From the NCBI RefSeq assembly GCF_051106095.1, contig NC_135792.1:14255501-14319500 (forward strand): 64,000 nt of DNA, given 5' to 3'. The DNA is from Pogona vitticeps (taxonomy: Eukaryota; Chordata; Lepidosauria; Squamata; Agamidae). How positions within the stretch are numbered: position 1 is the first letter of the stretch; each line of letters opens with the position of its first letter. A program made the translations under genes and the position numbers. Positions 50,201-56,747 of the stretch are shown here, in pieces. The notes below the pieces were generated by a model. The model saw only the letters and a program-made list of their open reading frames with translations, was not told the origin of the DNA and made no database searches.

Positions 50201-52874
50201 TCTCCTGGTTGAGTTACTGCTGGTCAAACGATGGAGTCAATGCCTCCATAACATCATCTGGATTTTTTGGAACAATATGGAAATGTTTGTATTTGTACAT
50301 CTTCCTTTAAATGTTCTGCCTGGCTCCAGAAATTAGCAAGTGTTGGAGGGAGAAAAGTTCCTTTGGTTTTGCCTTTGAGCATATTAAATTATATGGTATG
50401 CTTCAATACAATCTGTCTTCTTGTGCCTTAAAAATATATGCGTTCACCTTCTTTATCTGCCAGACCTGACATAAGGGCAAAAATCCTATCTGTATGCAGT
50501 TGCACTCTAGTCAGTTACACACTGCATCAGCAATCCAGGACTGGCACTCCTGTTAGCTCAGTCAGTTACAAATCAAACTAATATGCTTACCTCTAAAAGT
50601 GAAATGATGTGTTTGGAAGTTTATATCATCGAGAACTGCTGCTTATGCCTTGTTGATGTGAATAAGAATTGGGCAAGAGAAAATATTATGGAACTGAATC
50701 AAATATTGTAGAAAGAGCATGAGGTACCTGACTGTGTGTGGGCTGGAAGATGCTCCTCAGTGGCACAGCACATGCATTTTCAACCATGCATCTCAATTGT
50801 TTAAAGCAGTGGTCCCCAACCATTTTGCCTCCACAGGTAGGGGGGCGGTGTGTGTGTGTCCATGTGGGGTGGGGGTGCCATGCGTGCGTGGGAGGGGTCA
50901 TGGGAGGGGCAGTGCATGCGTGGAAGGGTTTGTATGTGCGTGGGAGGGGCTGTGTGTGCGCAGGAGGGGCTGTGCGTTCATGGGAGGGACTGTGCAAGGG
51001 GACATGCATGTGTGGGAGGGGGCATGCATGCATCTGTGCATGTGGGGGGGGGCAGGAGATTTGTCTCCGCGGCCTGGTCCTGGCAAGGCCACAGATCCGG
51101 ACCAGTCCGCAGGCCAGGGGTTCAGGACCCCTGGTTTGAAGGGTTCAAGGGTTTTTTGGAATTATGTTTTAAAGAAGGTTGAGAATTGTGATATTTTAAA
51201 AAGTCTACAATAGCCATCAGAAGCCACCAAAGCCTATTTCATGCTATGGTATGTTTTAGCATAACTCCAGGGAGTTAAGGGCAGACTACATAATTTCTTC
51301 CTCCCCAATGTTATTTTCACAACAACCCTATGAGGCAAGTATTTGTCTTGCCCAAGATGGCAAGATGAGGAGAAAGCCTCTTGGTCTAAGAACTGGAGAG
51401 GCAGCCTTATCAAAGTAGACAAGTATCCAAGTTCAAATGATCATCACTTCCTAAATAAACTGAGATACTGTGCACAGACACCCTTCATCCCTCCAAGTAG
51501 ATGAGCAAGTGAAACCAAGGTATGCTCTGCTATTGCTATAGGAGAGTGCAACAATGCTCTATGCCAAATTTGGGGGTGTTTGGGCAAACAGTTTTCATGT
51601 TATGGCTTTTTAACAAGTAAAACTGTTTTATTCCTGCCCCCCCACACACACCAGTGATCTTTTCTATCTGTAGATTTTTTTAAAAATCAGATACACTTAA
51701 AAGACCAAACTTGCTCATTTTGAAGGAGAAGGGTTAGTCTCAGCTGCTTATTAACAACAACAACAACAAATCGGAAGGAATGCAGAAATCAGGTGGCTGT
51801 GAGGGTAGTAACACTGACTTTGAAAAAAGTAATTTGAGAGGTGGGAAATTCTGACTTTCTGGCTTTTTTTTATCAGCAGGAACATTCTAAACATGATCAT
51901 AGTTTCAAGGTTGAAAGGGGGAAGGGAGATCTGAACTTTGACCCTGCCAGCCAGTTCCACATTAAATGACTCTCAGGAGGAGAACCTTTTAACTCCTTCC
52001 TGGCCAAAGTAAGATGAAAACATTTCTATTGCTGATGAAAAAATATTTAAAAGCATATTTTAAAAATTAGAGAATAAATATTCAGAAGTCAACTTTTTAA
52101 AGTTGTGAAATTACTGTTTTTCTTGCTTTGTGGCTGGTGGTGGTCTTACAGTGCTTTGGTATCTCCCCCCCCCCCCCCCGCATCTTGTAATTATACCACT
52201 GCTTGGTAAGTAAGAAAAAAAAACCTCCAGAGATACAGGCCCTCAAGTCTGATGTGTGACTAAATGAGTTACTCAGTTCCAAAATGTCCTATCATTAACA
52301 GTCTTTGCCTGCCGGTGGATGAAAAACAAAAAAAGCTACCCTTTAAAGAGAATTCCTAAGACTGGAAAGTCAGAAGGTCACCTCTTGTGTCCTGACTAGC
52401 CATGCCTGTAAGGGGTATAAGTCTGAGAGTTTCCTTTGAAGATGTCAGAAGCCAAGAAAGCTTTTATGGGAGAGCATGGTTCTTCTCTATAAAACATGCA
52501 TGCTTTCGCCTCCAAATGAAGAAATCTGGGAGAATGGGAAGCAATTAGATCTACCTTGCAGGAATATTTTCAAGATTAATGAGGTAAAATATCTACCTGC
52601 AATGTTTTTAATTCTCAAAAAACATGACATAAATGCACTTCATTATTATATTTTTAAAATGGCACTTACCCAGCTAGTTCACCAAAAATCTCAGTGACGT
52701 AGGAATAATCCCCGCCCGATTTAGGAATGGTAACGCCTAACTCAGCATAACACAAGGAGCCAAGGGCTGAGATCCCTCCTCCAAGCACCCAAATTATGAG
52801 AGCAAGTCCCACTGATCCCGTGTGCTCTAATACTCCTTTTGGTGAAATAAAGATGCCAGAGCCAATGATGTTAC
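25225..52874 (-). CDS. SLC7A10: SLC7A10 (Asc-1 amino acid transporter), ten coding exons, first exon outside window
   Basis: In transcript order the exons are 52670-52874, 40560-40711, 37876-38001, 36970-37123, 35533-35656, 35143-35246, 33334-33430, 31897-32046, 28333-28510 and 25225-25352, encoding 471 residues. All phases join. The sequence is an APC-superfamily LAT light chain, with GNIIGSGIF in TM1 and the Cys of VFPNCIPP that disulfide-bonds to SLC3A2. It matches human SLC7A10 as remembered through [32 protein letters not shown] and [12 protein letters not shown]. Known role: Na+-independent exchange of Gly, Ala, Ser, Cys and D-Ser at the plasma membrane, mainly in neural tissue. The missing exon 1 should supply the N-terminal ~50-55 residues. 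Intron 2 is ~12 kb, swollen by an LTR element and an L2. No disabling change is seen. Confidence 0.94.
25757..26269. mobile_element. Tigger-like MITE (CAGTGGGGTCTTGACTT family)
   Basis: CAGTGGGGTCTTGACTTAAG at the left is mirrored by TCAAGTCAAGACCCCACTG at the right, TA-flanked. Its core (GCTTCCTCACTCCTCCCAGC region) matches the larger element at 42504-43653. A relative is at 58620-58880. Confidence 0.88.
26275..27120. other. SLC7A10 last intron segment without recognised element
   Basis: No exon or clear repeat apart from a partial MITE arm (CTTCTGGGAGATGTAGTCC) at 27105. Confidence 0.45.
27134..27579. mobile_element. Tigger-like MITE, GC-rich and highly palindromic
   Basis: CAGTGGTGCCTCGCTTAACG at the left is mirrored by TATGCGAGGCACCACTG at the right, TA-flanked. 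The core is CpG-rich with nested palindromes (GTTAAGCGAGGCGAGGGCGC). Only lightly decayed, so probably young. Confidence 0.9.
28333..28510 (-). CDS. SLC7A10: SLC7A10 exon 10: TM11-TM12
   Basis: Acceptor CCTCTTAG, donor GTAAGA. It encodes [40 protein letters not shown] and the cytoplasmic [11 protein letters not shown]. It leaves in phase 1 and joins ESLTYWGQ in the last exon. Confidence 0.95.
29400..29900 (+). repeat. Unclassified interspersed repeat, paired with an inverted copy at 51540-52010
   Basis: Shares GGCCAGGAAGGAGTTAA at one end and AAAACCATTTGCCCAAACAT, then CCCCAAATTGGGC, at the other with the reverse complement of 51540-52010. The middle is diverged. Family not identified. Confidence 0.4.
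30596..31022. mobile_element. Tigger-like palindromic MITE
   Basis: CAGTGGTGCCTCGCTATACA at the left, GTCTAGCGAGGCACCACTG at the right, TA on both sides. Internally palindromic; non-coding. Confidence 0.88.
31025..31896. other. SLC7A10 intron 9 proximal part
   Basis: No exon. A SINE tail-like stretch (TTGGGCTAGATAGAGCC, then AAGGCAGTATCCTATG) lies at about 31700-31752. The rest is unrecognised. Confidence 0.4.
31897..32046 (-). CDS. SLC7A10: SLC7A10 exon 9: TM9-TM10
   Basis: Acceptor CACCCCCCAG, donor GTGAAA. It encodes [40 protein letters not shown] and [10 protein letters not shown], exactly 50 codons in phase 0. A 55-nt TG repeat (transcript sense) lies about 100 nt upstream of the acceptor. 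Confidence 0.96.
32145..32199. repeat. (CA)n microsatellite, ~27 units
   Basis: 55 bp of uninterrupted CA on the + strand, hence (UG)n in the SLC7A10 pre-mRNA, 99-153 nt upstream of the exon 9 acceptor. Confidence 0.97.
32200..32345. repeat. Compound AT/CA/CATA microsatellite
   Basis: Mixed TATATA, CATA and CA runs continue the CA repeat, including an inverted TACATACATACATA / TATGTATGTGTG pair. The open frames here are repeat artefacts. Confidence 0.9.
32710..32965 (+). mobile_element. CR1 LINE 3' end fragment
   Basis: CTGGAGGTTTTAAAGCAGAG, TGGTCACCTGTCACAGATGC and AGGATCTCTTCCAGCTCT are the usual CR1 3' terminal sequence in sense orientation. Confidence 0.75.
33334..33430 (-). CDS. SLC7A10: SLC7A10 exon 8
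   Basis: Acceptor TTCTTTTCAG, donor GTAAGT. It encodes [20 protein letters not shown], then [12 protein letters not shown]: the intracellular SGAREGHLP loop and the start of TM9. Confidence 0.96.
33431..34230. other. SLC7A10 intron 7, no recognised element
   Basis: Unique-looking intronic DNA between exon 8 and a SINE at 34234. Confidence 0.45.
34234..34375 (+). repeat. tRNA-derived SINE with A and B boxes
   Basis: TAGCTCAGTGG (34241-34251) fits a Pol III A box and AGTTTGATTCC (34285-34295) a B box. GGCTGGACTCGATGACCC then follows, a typical squamate SINE core. Orientation is opposite to SLC7A10. Confidence 0.8.
34731..35028. mobile_element. TA-flanked mariner-type nonautonomous element
   Basis: The ends are inverted (CCCCCCAAAATAAGACC and GTCTTATTTTTGGGGAAACA), with TA outside both ends. 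Internal AAATAAGCCC motifs repeat. It matches a common reptilian family; its superfamily is inferred from the TA duplication. Confidence 0.65.
35143..35246 (-). CDS. SLC7A10: SLC7A10 exon 7: TM8 region
   Basis: Acceptor TTCCTTTAG, donor GTTAGA. It encodes [20 protein letters not shown], then [15 protein letters not shown]. The donor is weaker than its neighbours, but the phase (AG|G for Arg) joins exon 8 correctly. Confidence 0.95.
35533..35656 (-). CDS. SLC7A10: SLC7A10 exon 6: TM7 region
   Basis: Acceptor TTTAATTAG, donor GTAAGT. It encodes [20 protein letters not shown], then [21 protein letters not shown], nearly identical to remembered human SLC7A10. Confidence 0.96.
35657..36969. other. 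SLC7A10 intron 5 (GC-AG)
   Basis: No exon. A repeat-like TGAGGAAGTGGATTTTGATG stretch lies at ~36150. The intron begins with GC on the transcript strand at 36968-36969. Confidence 0.5.
36970..37123 (-). CDS. SLC7A10: SLC7A10 exon 5: TM6 region, with a GC donor
   Basis: Acceptor TTGCTTGTAG; the donor reads CGCAG|GCAAGT, a GC-AG intron. It encodes [20 protein letters not shown] and [20 protein letters not shown], ending [18 protein letters not shown] is the LAT-family TM6 substrate-site motif. The next exon restores phase through a split Arg codon. Confidence 0.95.
37215..37335 (+). repeat. SINE 3' portion
   Basis: TCCAGTATCTGATATCTCCA, TGGAGTGTTGCTGCCAGCTA, then TGGTCTGACTTTGCCCAAGG and TAGCTTCCTACGTTCC follow the order of the common squamate tRNA-SINE body and tail. 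Confidence 0.6.
37876..38001 (-). CDS. SLC7A10: SLC7A10 exon 4: TM4-TM5
   Basis: Acceptor TCTCTCTAG, donor GTACCT. It encodes [20 protein letters not shown] and [20 protein letters not shown]. Both ends fit the flanking phases. A compound tetranucleotide repeat lies about 190-330 nt upstream in the pre-mRNA. Confidence 0.95.
38194..38329. repeat. Compound tetranucleotide repeat (GGAA)n(GGAC)n
   Basis: About 80 bp of GGAA units switch to about 50 bp of GGAC units near 38275. On the SLC7A10 strand it reads GTCC then TTCC, pyrimidine-rich, upstream of exon 4. Long open frames here are artefacts. Confidence 0.97.
39045..40315 (-). mobile_element. CR1 LINE fragment, antisense
   Basis: The - strand encodes [33 protein letters not shown] and [22 protein letters not shown]1 reverse transcriptase pieces in several frames, and ends in the 3' UTR near 39046. 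It is old and sense to SLC7A10. Confidence 0.9.
40560..40711 (-). CDS. SLC7A10: SLC7A10 exon 3: TM3 and the heavy-chain disulfide loop
   Basis: Acceptor CTTGGATGCAG, donor GTGAGT. It encodes [20 protein letters not shown] and [20 protein letters not shown]. The Cys codon at 40606-40608 corresponds to the conserved extracellular Cys (Cys154 in human, from memory) that links light chains to SLC3A2. Confidence 0.96.
41260..41362. mobile_element. hAT-type MITE related to 2652-2789
   Basis: GACCTTGGGTAACCAAGG, ACTCCAACTCCCAGAG and TTACCCAAGGCTGGGAACCA form the same palindromic arms as 2652-2789. It is diverged, and no clear target duplication remains. Confidence 0.65.
41363..42374. other. SLC7A10 intron 2, no recognised element
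   Basis: No exon or assignable repeat in this stretch. Confidence 0.4.
42375..44265 (+). mobile_element. L2 LINE 3' portion, split by a Tigger-like element
   Basis: Translation before the insertion gives [15 protein letters not shown] and [13 protein letters not shown]. After 43656 it gives [20 protein letters not shown], then ALKSYLADL. Both are L2 ORF2 C-terminal motifs. The tail (GAGTGGCCTTGGCTGCCAGA, then TGGGCAGTATAGAAATC) ends near 44265. Confidence 0.8.
42504..43653. mobile_element. Longer Tigger-like element (~1.15 kb), nested in L2
   Basis: The left end GTTGTGCCTCAACTTACAAA is mirrored by TTTGTAAACTGAGGCACCAC. The core shares TTTCAGTTAACTGCTGGCCA and GCTTCCTCGCTCGTCCCAGC with the 25757 element. 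A ~100-bp segment (42953-43055) is repeated at 43172-43272. No transposase reading frame. Confidence 0.8.
44284..44827 (+). repeat. 5' LTR
   Basis: A TATA-like run (TGTATATATATG, ~44385-44396) fits a promoter, and AATAAA at 44706-44711 fits the poly(A) signal. TG..CA termini. Confidence 0.95.
45269..49300 (+). CDS. LTR element gag-pol-like reading frame
   Basis: The frame is open from 45233; the likely start is the Met of [13 protein letters not shown] at 45269. Parts in order: a Glu/Lys-rich coiled-coil gag-like block ending in a CCHC zinc knuckle ([14 protein letters not shown], ~46100); a second copy of that block with its own knuckle ([14 protein letters not shown], ~46820); a region with GNDLAEH; an integrase with an HHCC-type zinc finger ([17 protein letters not shown]) and a core with [17 protein letters not shown] and NGLTEKFN (47700-48500); then RT connection/RNase H sequence ([49 protein letters not shown]). 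Integrase before RNase H is not the usual Ty3/gypsy order. The sequence type is nevertheless Ty3/gypsy. Confidence 0.88.
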   Translation: MPLTRSQMAEMGEVKDPQVDQGSEDEFGSVQEDSTGEQNPELRKMLRAQLHEFRMKELEKEEQIEHLKIRGKERAEISQAEADAKKRGMAMRIEEMELKHRIRMAQLELTFLNKRNNNLSVEEISEREKYEAQARQSEQDLEKYNQQKDIKLKEIRDKTEEKVKEIKARAEEEILQIRAEFEAKQKGLDLRIKEKKLQLEKKPKEGTQVKAQPQNLNYSEENMRETWDPKYSKGLVQSLPKMGGHFVDKTSGQSQSRNQILEGKPKPEEKDSKCSRKCYFCQGKGHLISGCEKWKQIKGNLPHDLSGTKPKAVFCVQKELFSCDSTGEQNPELRKMLIAQQHELRMRQFEIEARETAEICQAEADAKKRGMAMRIKEMELKHQIRMVQLELDFLNKFINNLSVEEMSKKEKYEAQVRQSEQDLEKYTQQKDIKLKEIRDKTEEKVKEIKARAEEEILQIRAEFEAKRKELDLRIKGKKLQQGGGAHGEGKPSEMKPRPQILEGKPKQDERESKYTRKCYFCQGKGHLISECEKLKQLKGIVPQDSSGTKPKAVFCVQKEQGSLSLREPVAMATQSGTATSADQAEENGPLVEVRRCLLVRTDSQLFETAGVDVGILDRQYRGLRDTCSQVTLCHPDIIPREYVIPNESMKVAGIEGQVISLPIAEVPVNFQGWRGVWRLAISSTLPAAVLVGNDLAEHVKRVLVITRSQATTGTVQGGNDEPETEAEGSSEAVVETLTTDSRFGQEQKADATLQKCFEQVTDAQLTPETPVRFLEKKGILYRETLRNISKGGDGIRSQLVVPEKYRPMILQRGHSDMFAAHLGVNKTQQRITQNFYWPDIGKQIREFCKQCDVCQRQGNNRDRTKAKLCPLPVIDTPFKCIGVDIVGPLPKATKRGNRFILTIVDHATRYPEAIPLTNIETNTVADALVGYMSRMGFASEIITDLGASFTSKLMKRLWQICGIKHKETTAYHPESNGLTEKFNGTLMRMIRAYLAENPNNWDQKLQSLLFAYRSVPQASTGFSPFELLFGRRVKGPLDLIKQNWEQITQDDPQDVVTYIDSLRNDLKRNLELAAENLQAQKVRKKAWDDQEGRERHFNPGEGVLWPRLCKENKLPRGSPEIKYLGHMVGGGVIKPLEAKIEAVRDWPRPNTKKKVKSFLGLVGYYRKFIPRFSEIATPLTDLTRKKADDRIPWTSDCEEAFQRLKEALVHYPVLRAPDFDREFIIYTDASNSGVGAVLCQEDENGDQHPVSYLSRKGERHLATVEKECLAIVYAIQKAKPYIWGRHFILCTDHSPLQWLKTMKTHNSKLMRWALNLQDYDFEVKVVRGSVNCVADALSRRPEE
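49570..50113 (+). repeat. 3' LTR
   Basis: Same length as the 5' LTR with one base difference noticed, preceded by the polypurine tract. Confidence 0.95.
50119..50798. other. SLC7A10 intron 2, right of LTR element
   Basis: No exon or assignable repeat. Confidence 0.4.
50807..51133. mobile_element. hAT-type nonautonomous element with an internal G-rich minisatellite
   Basis: Begins CAGTGGTCCCCAACCATTTT and ends CAGGGGTTCAGGACCCCTG. GTTTAAAG (50799-50806) and GTTTGAAG (51134-51141) are an 8-bp target duplication with one change. The interior (50840-51055) holds variant TGGGAGGGGCTGTGCATGCG repeats. Open frames here are repeat artefacts. Confidence 0.82.
51540..52010 (-). repeat. Unclassified repeat, inverted copy of 29400-29900
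   Basis: CCAAATTTGGGGGTGTTTGG, GCAAACAGTTTTCATGTTAT and TTTTAACTCCTTCCTGGCCA are reverse-complement matches to the ends of 29400-29900. Confidence 0.4.
52670..52874 (-). CDS. SLC7A10: SLC7A10 exon 2: TM1-TM2 region
   Basis: Acceptor TTTCTTACAG (above 52874), donor GTAAGT (below 52670). It encodes [20 protein letters not shown] with the substrate-binding unwound TM1 motif GSGIF, then [32 protein letters not shown] and TEIFGELAG. It begins with the last two bases of a Gly codon, so exon 1 must end in phase 1. Confidence 0.96.
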
Positions 52875-54039
52875 CTGTAAGAAAGAATATTTGGAGAAAA
52901 AGCTAAGTTTAATATACAACTTCTCCTTTCACTTCCTAAAATGACTTTGTCATAATTGACTCCCTTCTCCATTAATAGCACCTTACAGTCATACACCACT
53001 GTGGCATAATGTTTTTATTTTTGATTTCATAATTCCTCCATTTACTGAAAAAAAAATTATTATAGCTTCAGTTAAAACCAGAGGGAAGAGATCTGGTGCC
53101 TGAGACAAAGGGGAAGATGACTGCCCATAAACCAGTGGACCAGATTGGCAATTCAGTCTTATTTCAACACTAGCCTCCACAGCACCAGAGGGTAACAGGC
53201 AAGCTTAGGGCTGTAGGATAGGTATTAAACTCGGTGACAAGCAACCTCTGCTTTCAGGGGGACTGGGTTAGAAGAATAGAAACAGCTGGGAGAAAGAATG
53301 CCATGGAGACTGCTGCCATCTGCAAATATCTGCTAAATGGTCACACCTACACGAAACAAACAACAAAGCAAAAAACGTCCATACATCAGGCTGTTTCATG
53401 GTTCTTTTTTTTGGCACTTTGAAGAAACACGCCTGCCCAGAATGAAAGAAAATGGCAAACTATTATCAACATAGTCAATTCATACACTTCATGGCCAGCT
53501 GCTAAAGAGCACTTTCCTGGGGGAACCTGCTTTGGGGTGCTATAACTTAGATGTCCCAAATCCAAACATAAAGGAGGTGGGGAGGAGAGACAGCTGAAGA
53601 TTCACAGTGAGTTTGGCATCTCTAACTTGTACAGGTGCCATTCTACCACTCCCAGAAATTCCAAATCACATGAACAACAATTTGGTTCATTTCATTGAAA
53701 AGTTTATAAAAGTTAATGGCTTGCGAACAGTCCTTATTAAGACTCAGCTGAAATATTTTCATGAGGGAGTTTTTCCTATGAATTTCATGAGCACTACAGA
53801 CCAACTCCTCATAAGATTCTGAAGTTAAGGAGAGGATTTGGAGGTGAGCACACCGTGAACTCTTTGGGAGGCACATCATTTCTTCCTCCCCCAAAATTCA
53901 TCGGAGAAACAATATAGGATGGTGGCACAATATTCTGATAGGGACTTTCTGATGGGAAATGGTAGTCATCAGAAGAAACCACCACTTCTCTCTTGAACCC
54001 CTAAAGCCATGGTTGTGGTGACAAAGCCTCAGTTTTATA
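52875..54039. other. SLC7A10 intron 1, no recognised element
   Basis: No exon 1 candidate on the - strand: no frame with SLC7A10-like ERVALKKEIGLLSACTIIIG text next to a donor was found here or further right. Confidence 0.5.
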
Positions 54040-56130
54040 TCAGAGAATCACAGAATCATGACGTTGGAAGGGGCCTATAAGGCCATCGAGTCCAATCTCC
54101 TGCTCAATGCAGGAATACAAATCGAAGGATATCTGTCAGGTGGTTGTCTTAAGTTTCTCTTGAATGCCTCCAGTGTTGGAGCACTCACCACCTCTTAAAG
54201 TAATTGGTTCCAATGTTGTACTGCTCTAACAGTTAGGAAGTTTTTCCTGACATTTAGTCAAAATCTGTTTTCCTGTAACTTGAGCCTATTGTTGCGTGTC
54301 CTGCACTCTAATCAAGAACAGATCTTGCCCCTCTTCTACATGACAGCCTTTCAAGTATATGAAATGTTATCATATCATTCCCAGCTTTTTCAGTCTTTCT
54401 TTATAAGGCTTGGTTTCCAGCCCCCTGGTCATCCATATTGTCCTCCTCTGAACTTGCTCCAATTTGCCAGCATCCTTCTTGACGTGTGGTGTCCAGAACT
54501 GGACACATAACTCAAGATGAGGCCTAACCAATGTCCAATAGAGGAGAACTAGTACGTCATGGGATTTGGAGACTATACTTCTGTTAATGCATCCTAAAAT
54601 AGCATTTGTGTCTTTTTGTAGCCACATCACACTGTTGGCTTATATTCAGTTTGTGATCTATGATGATTCCAATGTCTTTTTCTCACTTGTAGTATTGGTA
54701 AGCCTGGTATCTCCTGTTTTGTTTCTTTTTCCTGGGTGTAATACTTTGCACTTATCCTTGCTGAATTTCATTCTGTTGTTTCCAGCCCAGGGTTCCAACC
54801 TATCAAGATCATTTTGATTGTTGTTTCTTCTTCCAGCATATTAGCTATTCTACCCAATTTTGTGTCATCTGCAGATTTGATAAGCATTCATTGCACCCCC
54901 TGATCAAGGTTATTAAAATGTTGAAGAGCACTGGGCCCAGTAGTGAGCCCTGGGGTACCCTACTTGTTACTTCCGCCCAGTTTGAAAAAGTGCCATTAAT
55001 CATCACCCTCTGAGTACAATTCTGTAGCCAACTGTGTATCTACCTGATAGTTGTTCTATCCAGACCATACCTAGTTAATTTGCTAATCAGAATATCATGG
55101 GTCACTTTGTTAAAAGCTTTCCTGAAGTCAAGATACACTATGTCTACCACATTCTCTTAGTCTATAAGGGAGGTTACTCAATCAACAACTGAGATCAGGT
55201 TAGTCTGGCAGGATTTGTTCCTGACAAATCTGTGTTGGCTTCTATTTATTAGTGCATTGTTTTCTACGTAGGTGCTTGCACAGTGACCACTTTATAATCC
55301 CTTCCAGAATTTTCCCTGGAATTGACATCAGACTGACTGGTCTGTAGTTCCCAGGTTCCTCTTTGAAGGTAGGGGCAATATTAGCCCCCTTCTAGTCACT
55401 CTCGCCCAGAGTTCCCCTTACATCCACTTCCTCCACCAAGTCATCTCTATTGGTTAGAATCAAGTCCAGGATAGCTAGTCCTCTAGTTTCTTTCTCCACT
55501 TTTTGTAGGATAAAATGATCAGCCACACAAGCCAGGAACTTCTTGGAAGGGCCATACTTGGCAGAATTTGCCTCTCAACAAATATCAAGATTAGAGATGG
55601 GGGTATTTGAATTCGTATACTGTACAAATACCTCTGCACAAATCCACTCAGAATTCTGCCGCTGCCGCCGGCTCCGTGATACTTCCTATCAATCTATTTT
55701 ATTAGTACTGTATACTATAAGTAAGAAAATTATTGGAAGCGTAACTGTATTTATAGGTAATTATTACTTTTTTCTTTTTTGTTATGTGACTAGAGGATTG
55801 TAACTTATTAATAATAATAACAATAATTAAAAAAAAGATACTTCTTATCACTCTGGTGCTTGCGATCGGCTTGCCACTCCTGGCAGGAGGCGGGACGACA
55901 AGCCTCCCTGCCAGGTCGAAGAGTGGCTCGATCGGAGTTGCAGTTATTCCCATCAGGTCATATTTATCCTCCTGAACTACAATTTCCAGTTCTTCTTGTT
56001 TGTTTTCCATACTCCTGGCATTAGTGTATAGACAATGGAGATTGTGTGATTTGTGACCTGCTTTTCTCTGTGCATTTTTATGAATATGACTGTTAATGTT
56101 AATGTTATTATTGACCCTCATTAGAACTAT
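54040..56130 (-). mobile_element. CR1 LINE, antisense, interrupted
   Basis: The 3' end lies at ~54045 (AATCACAGAATCATGACGTT). The - strand encodes RPHLELCVQFWTPHVKKDAG near 54500 and endonuclease-type LHCLYTNARSMENKQEELEI near 56010. Another sequence interrupts it at about 55589-55935. Several frame breaks; old. It may extend to ~56560. Confidence 0.87.
55589..55935. mobile_element. Unclassified insertion inside CR1
   Basis: CR1 sequence stops at ~55588 and resumes at ~55936. The insert begins AGAGATGGGGGTATTTGAAT, has a GCCGCTGCCGCCGG stretch and ends GAGTGGCTCGATCGG. No terminal repeats or coding sequence recognised. Confidence 0.4.
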
Positions 56131-56747
56131 TTAGTCCATTCCTCTTAATTGTGTGTCATCTTCATCTGTCTTTAACTCTATCCTTGTGTTTCCCTCCCCC
56201 TCTAATTCAGTTTAAAGCCTCCCTGATGCTGTGGCCAAACACATTCTCCTTTATAGCCTTAAGTGTGGCTACTCACTGCTCCGGTTTTCTCACTTCTTCG
56301 AAGAGTGCCACCAGTTTGCTCTTGTTACATGTGTACTCCACATTACACTCAGGCACAGAGGCAAACATAGTGGCAAATATAGTACTACTCTGCAGATACT
56401 GTCTGTGGCAGAGGACTCGGGGGGAGGGAATGGCACCCGCTGCACTCGGGAAGAAGTTTTGTGCTGCGATAAATTTCCTTCCCACCTTCAAACGTTGCCC
56501 TCCCTCTAAAACAGCTGAAATGGTTATGGGTGTAGGGGATGTTGGATCCTAGCTCAGAATTACCAGAAGTAATACAATTTTTTAAAATGTCAGTTATTAT
56601 TTCGAGAATTCAAAATGTTTCTCAGCAGATACAATGTGTGAAGTGGCAGGCTGTATAGGGTAGTTGAGGGAAAACAGCAAGATTGTGTGACCGTTTTAAG
56701 AATGAAGTATGATCGTTGTTACTACATTTTTTAAAAAAGTGAAGTTT

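Noticed and set aside
50686-51213. Overlapping Gly/Cys- and His/Pro-rich open frames
   Set aside because: Products of the G-rich minisatellite in a hAT element.
25225-52874. SLC7A7, SLC7A8 or another LAT as the - strand gene
   Set aside because: Exon-by-exon similarity to remembered SLC7A10 is much closer, and the neighbour agrees.
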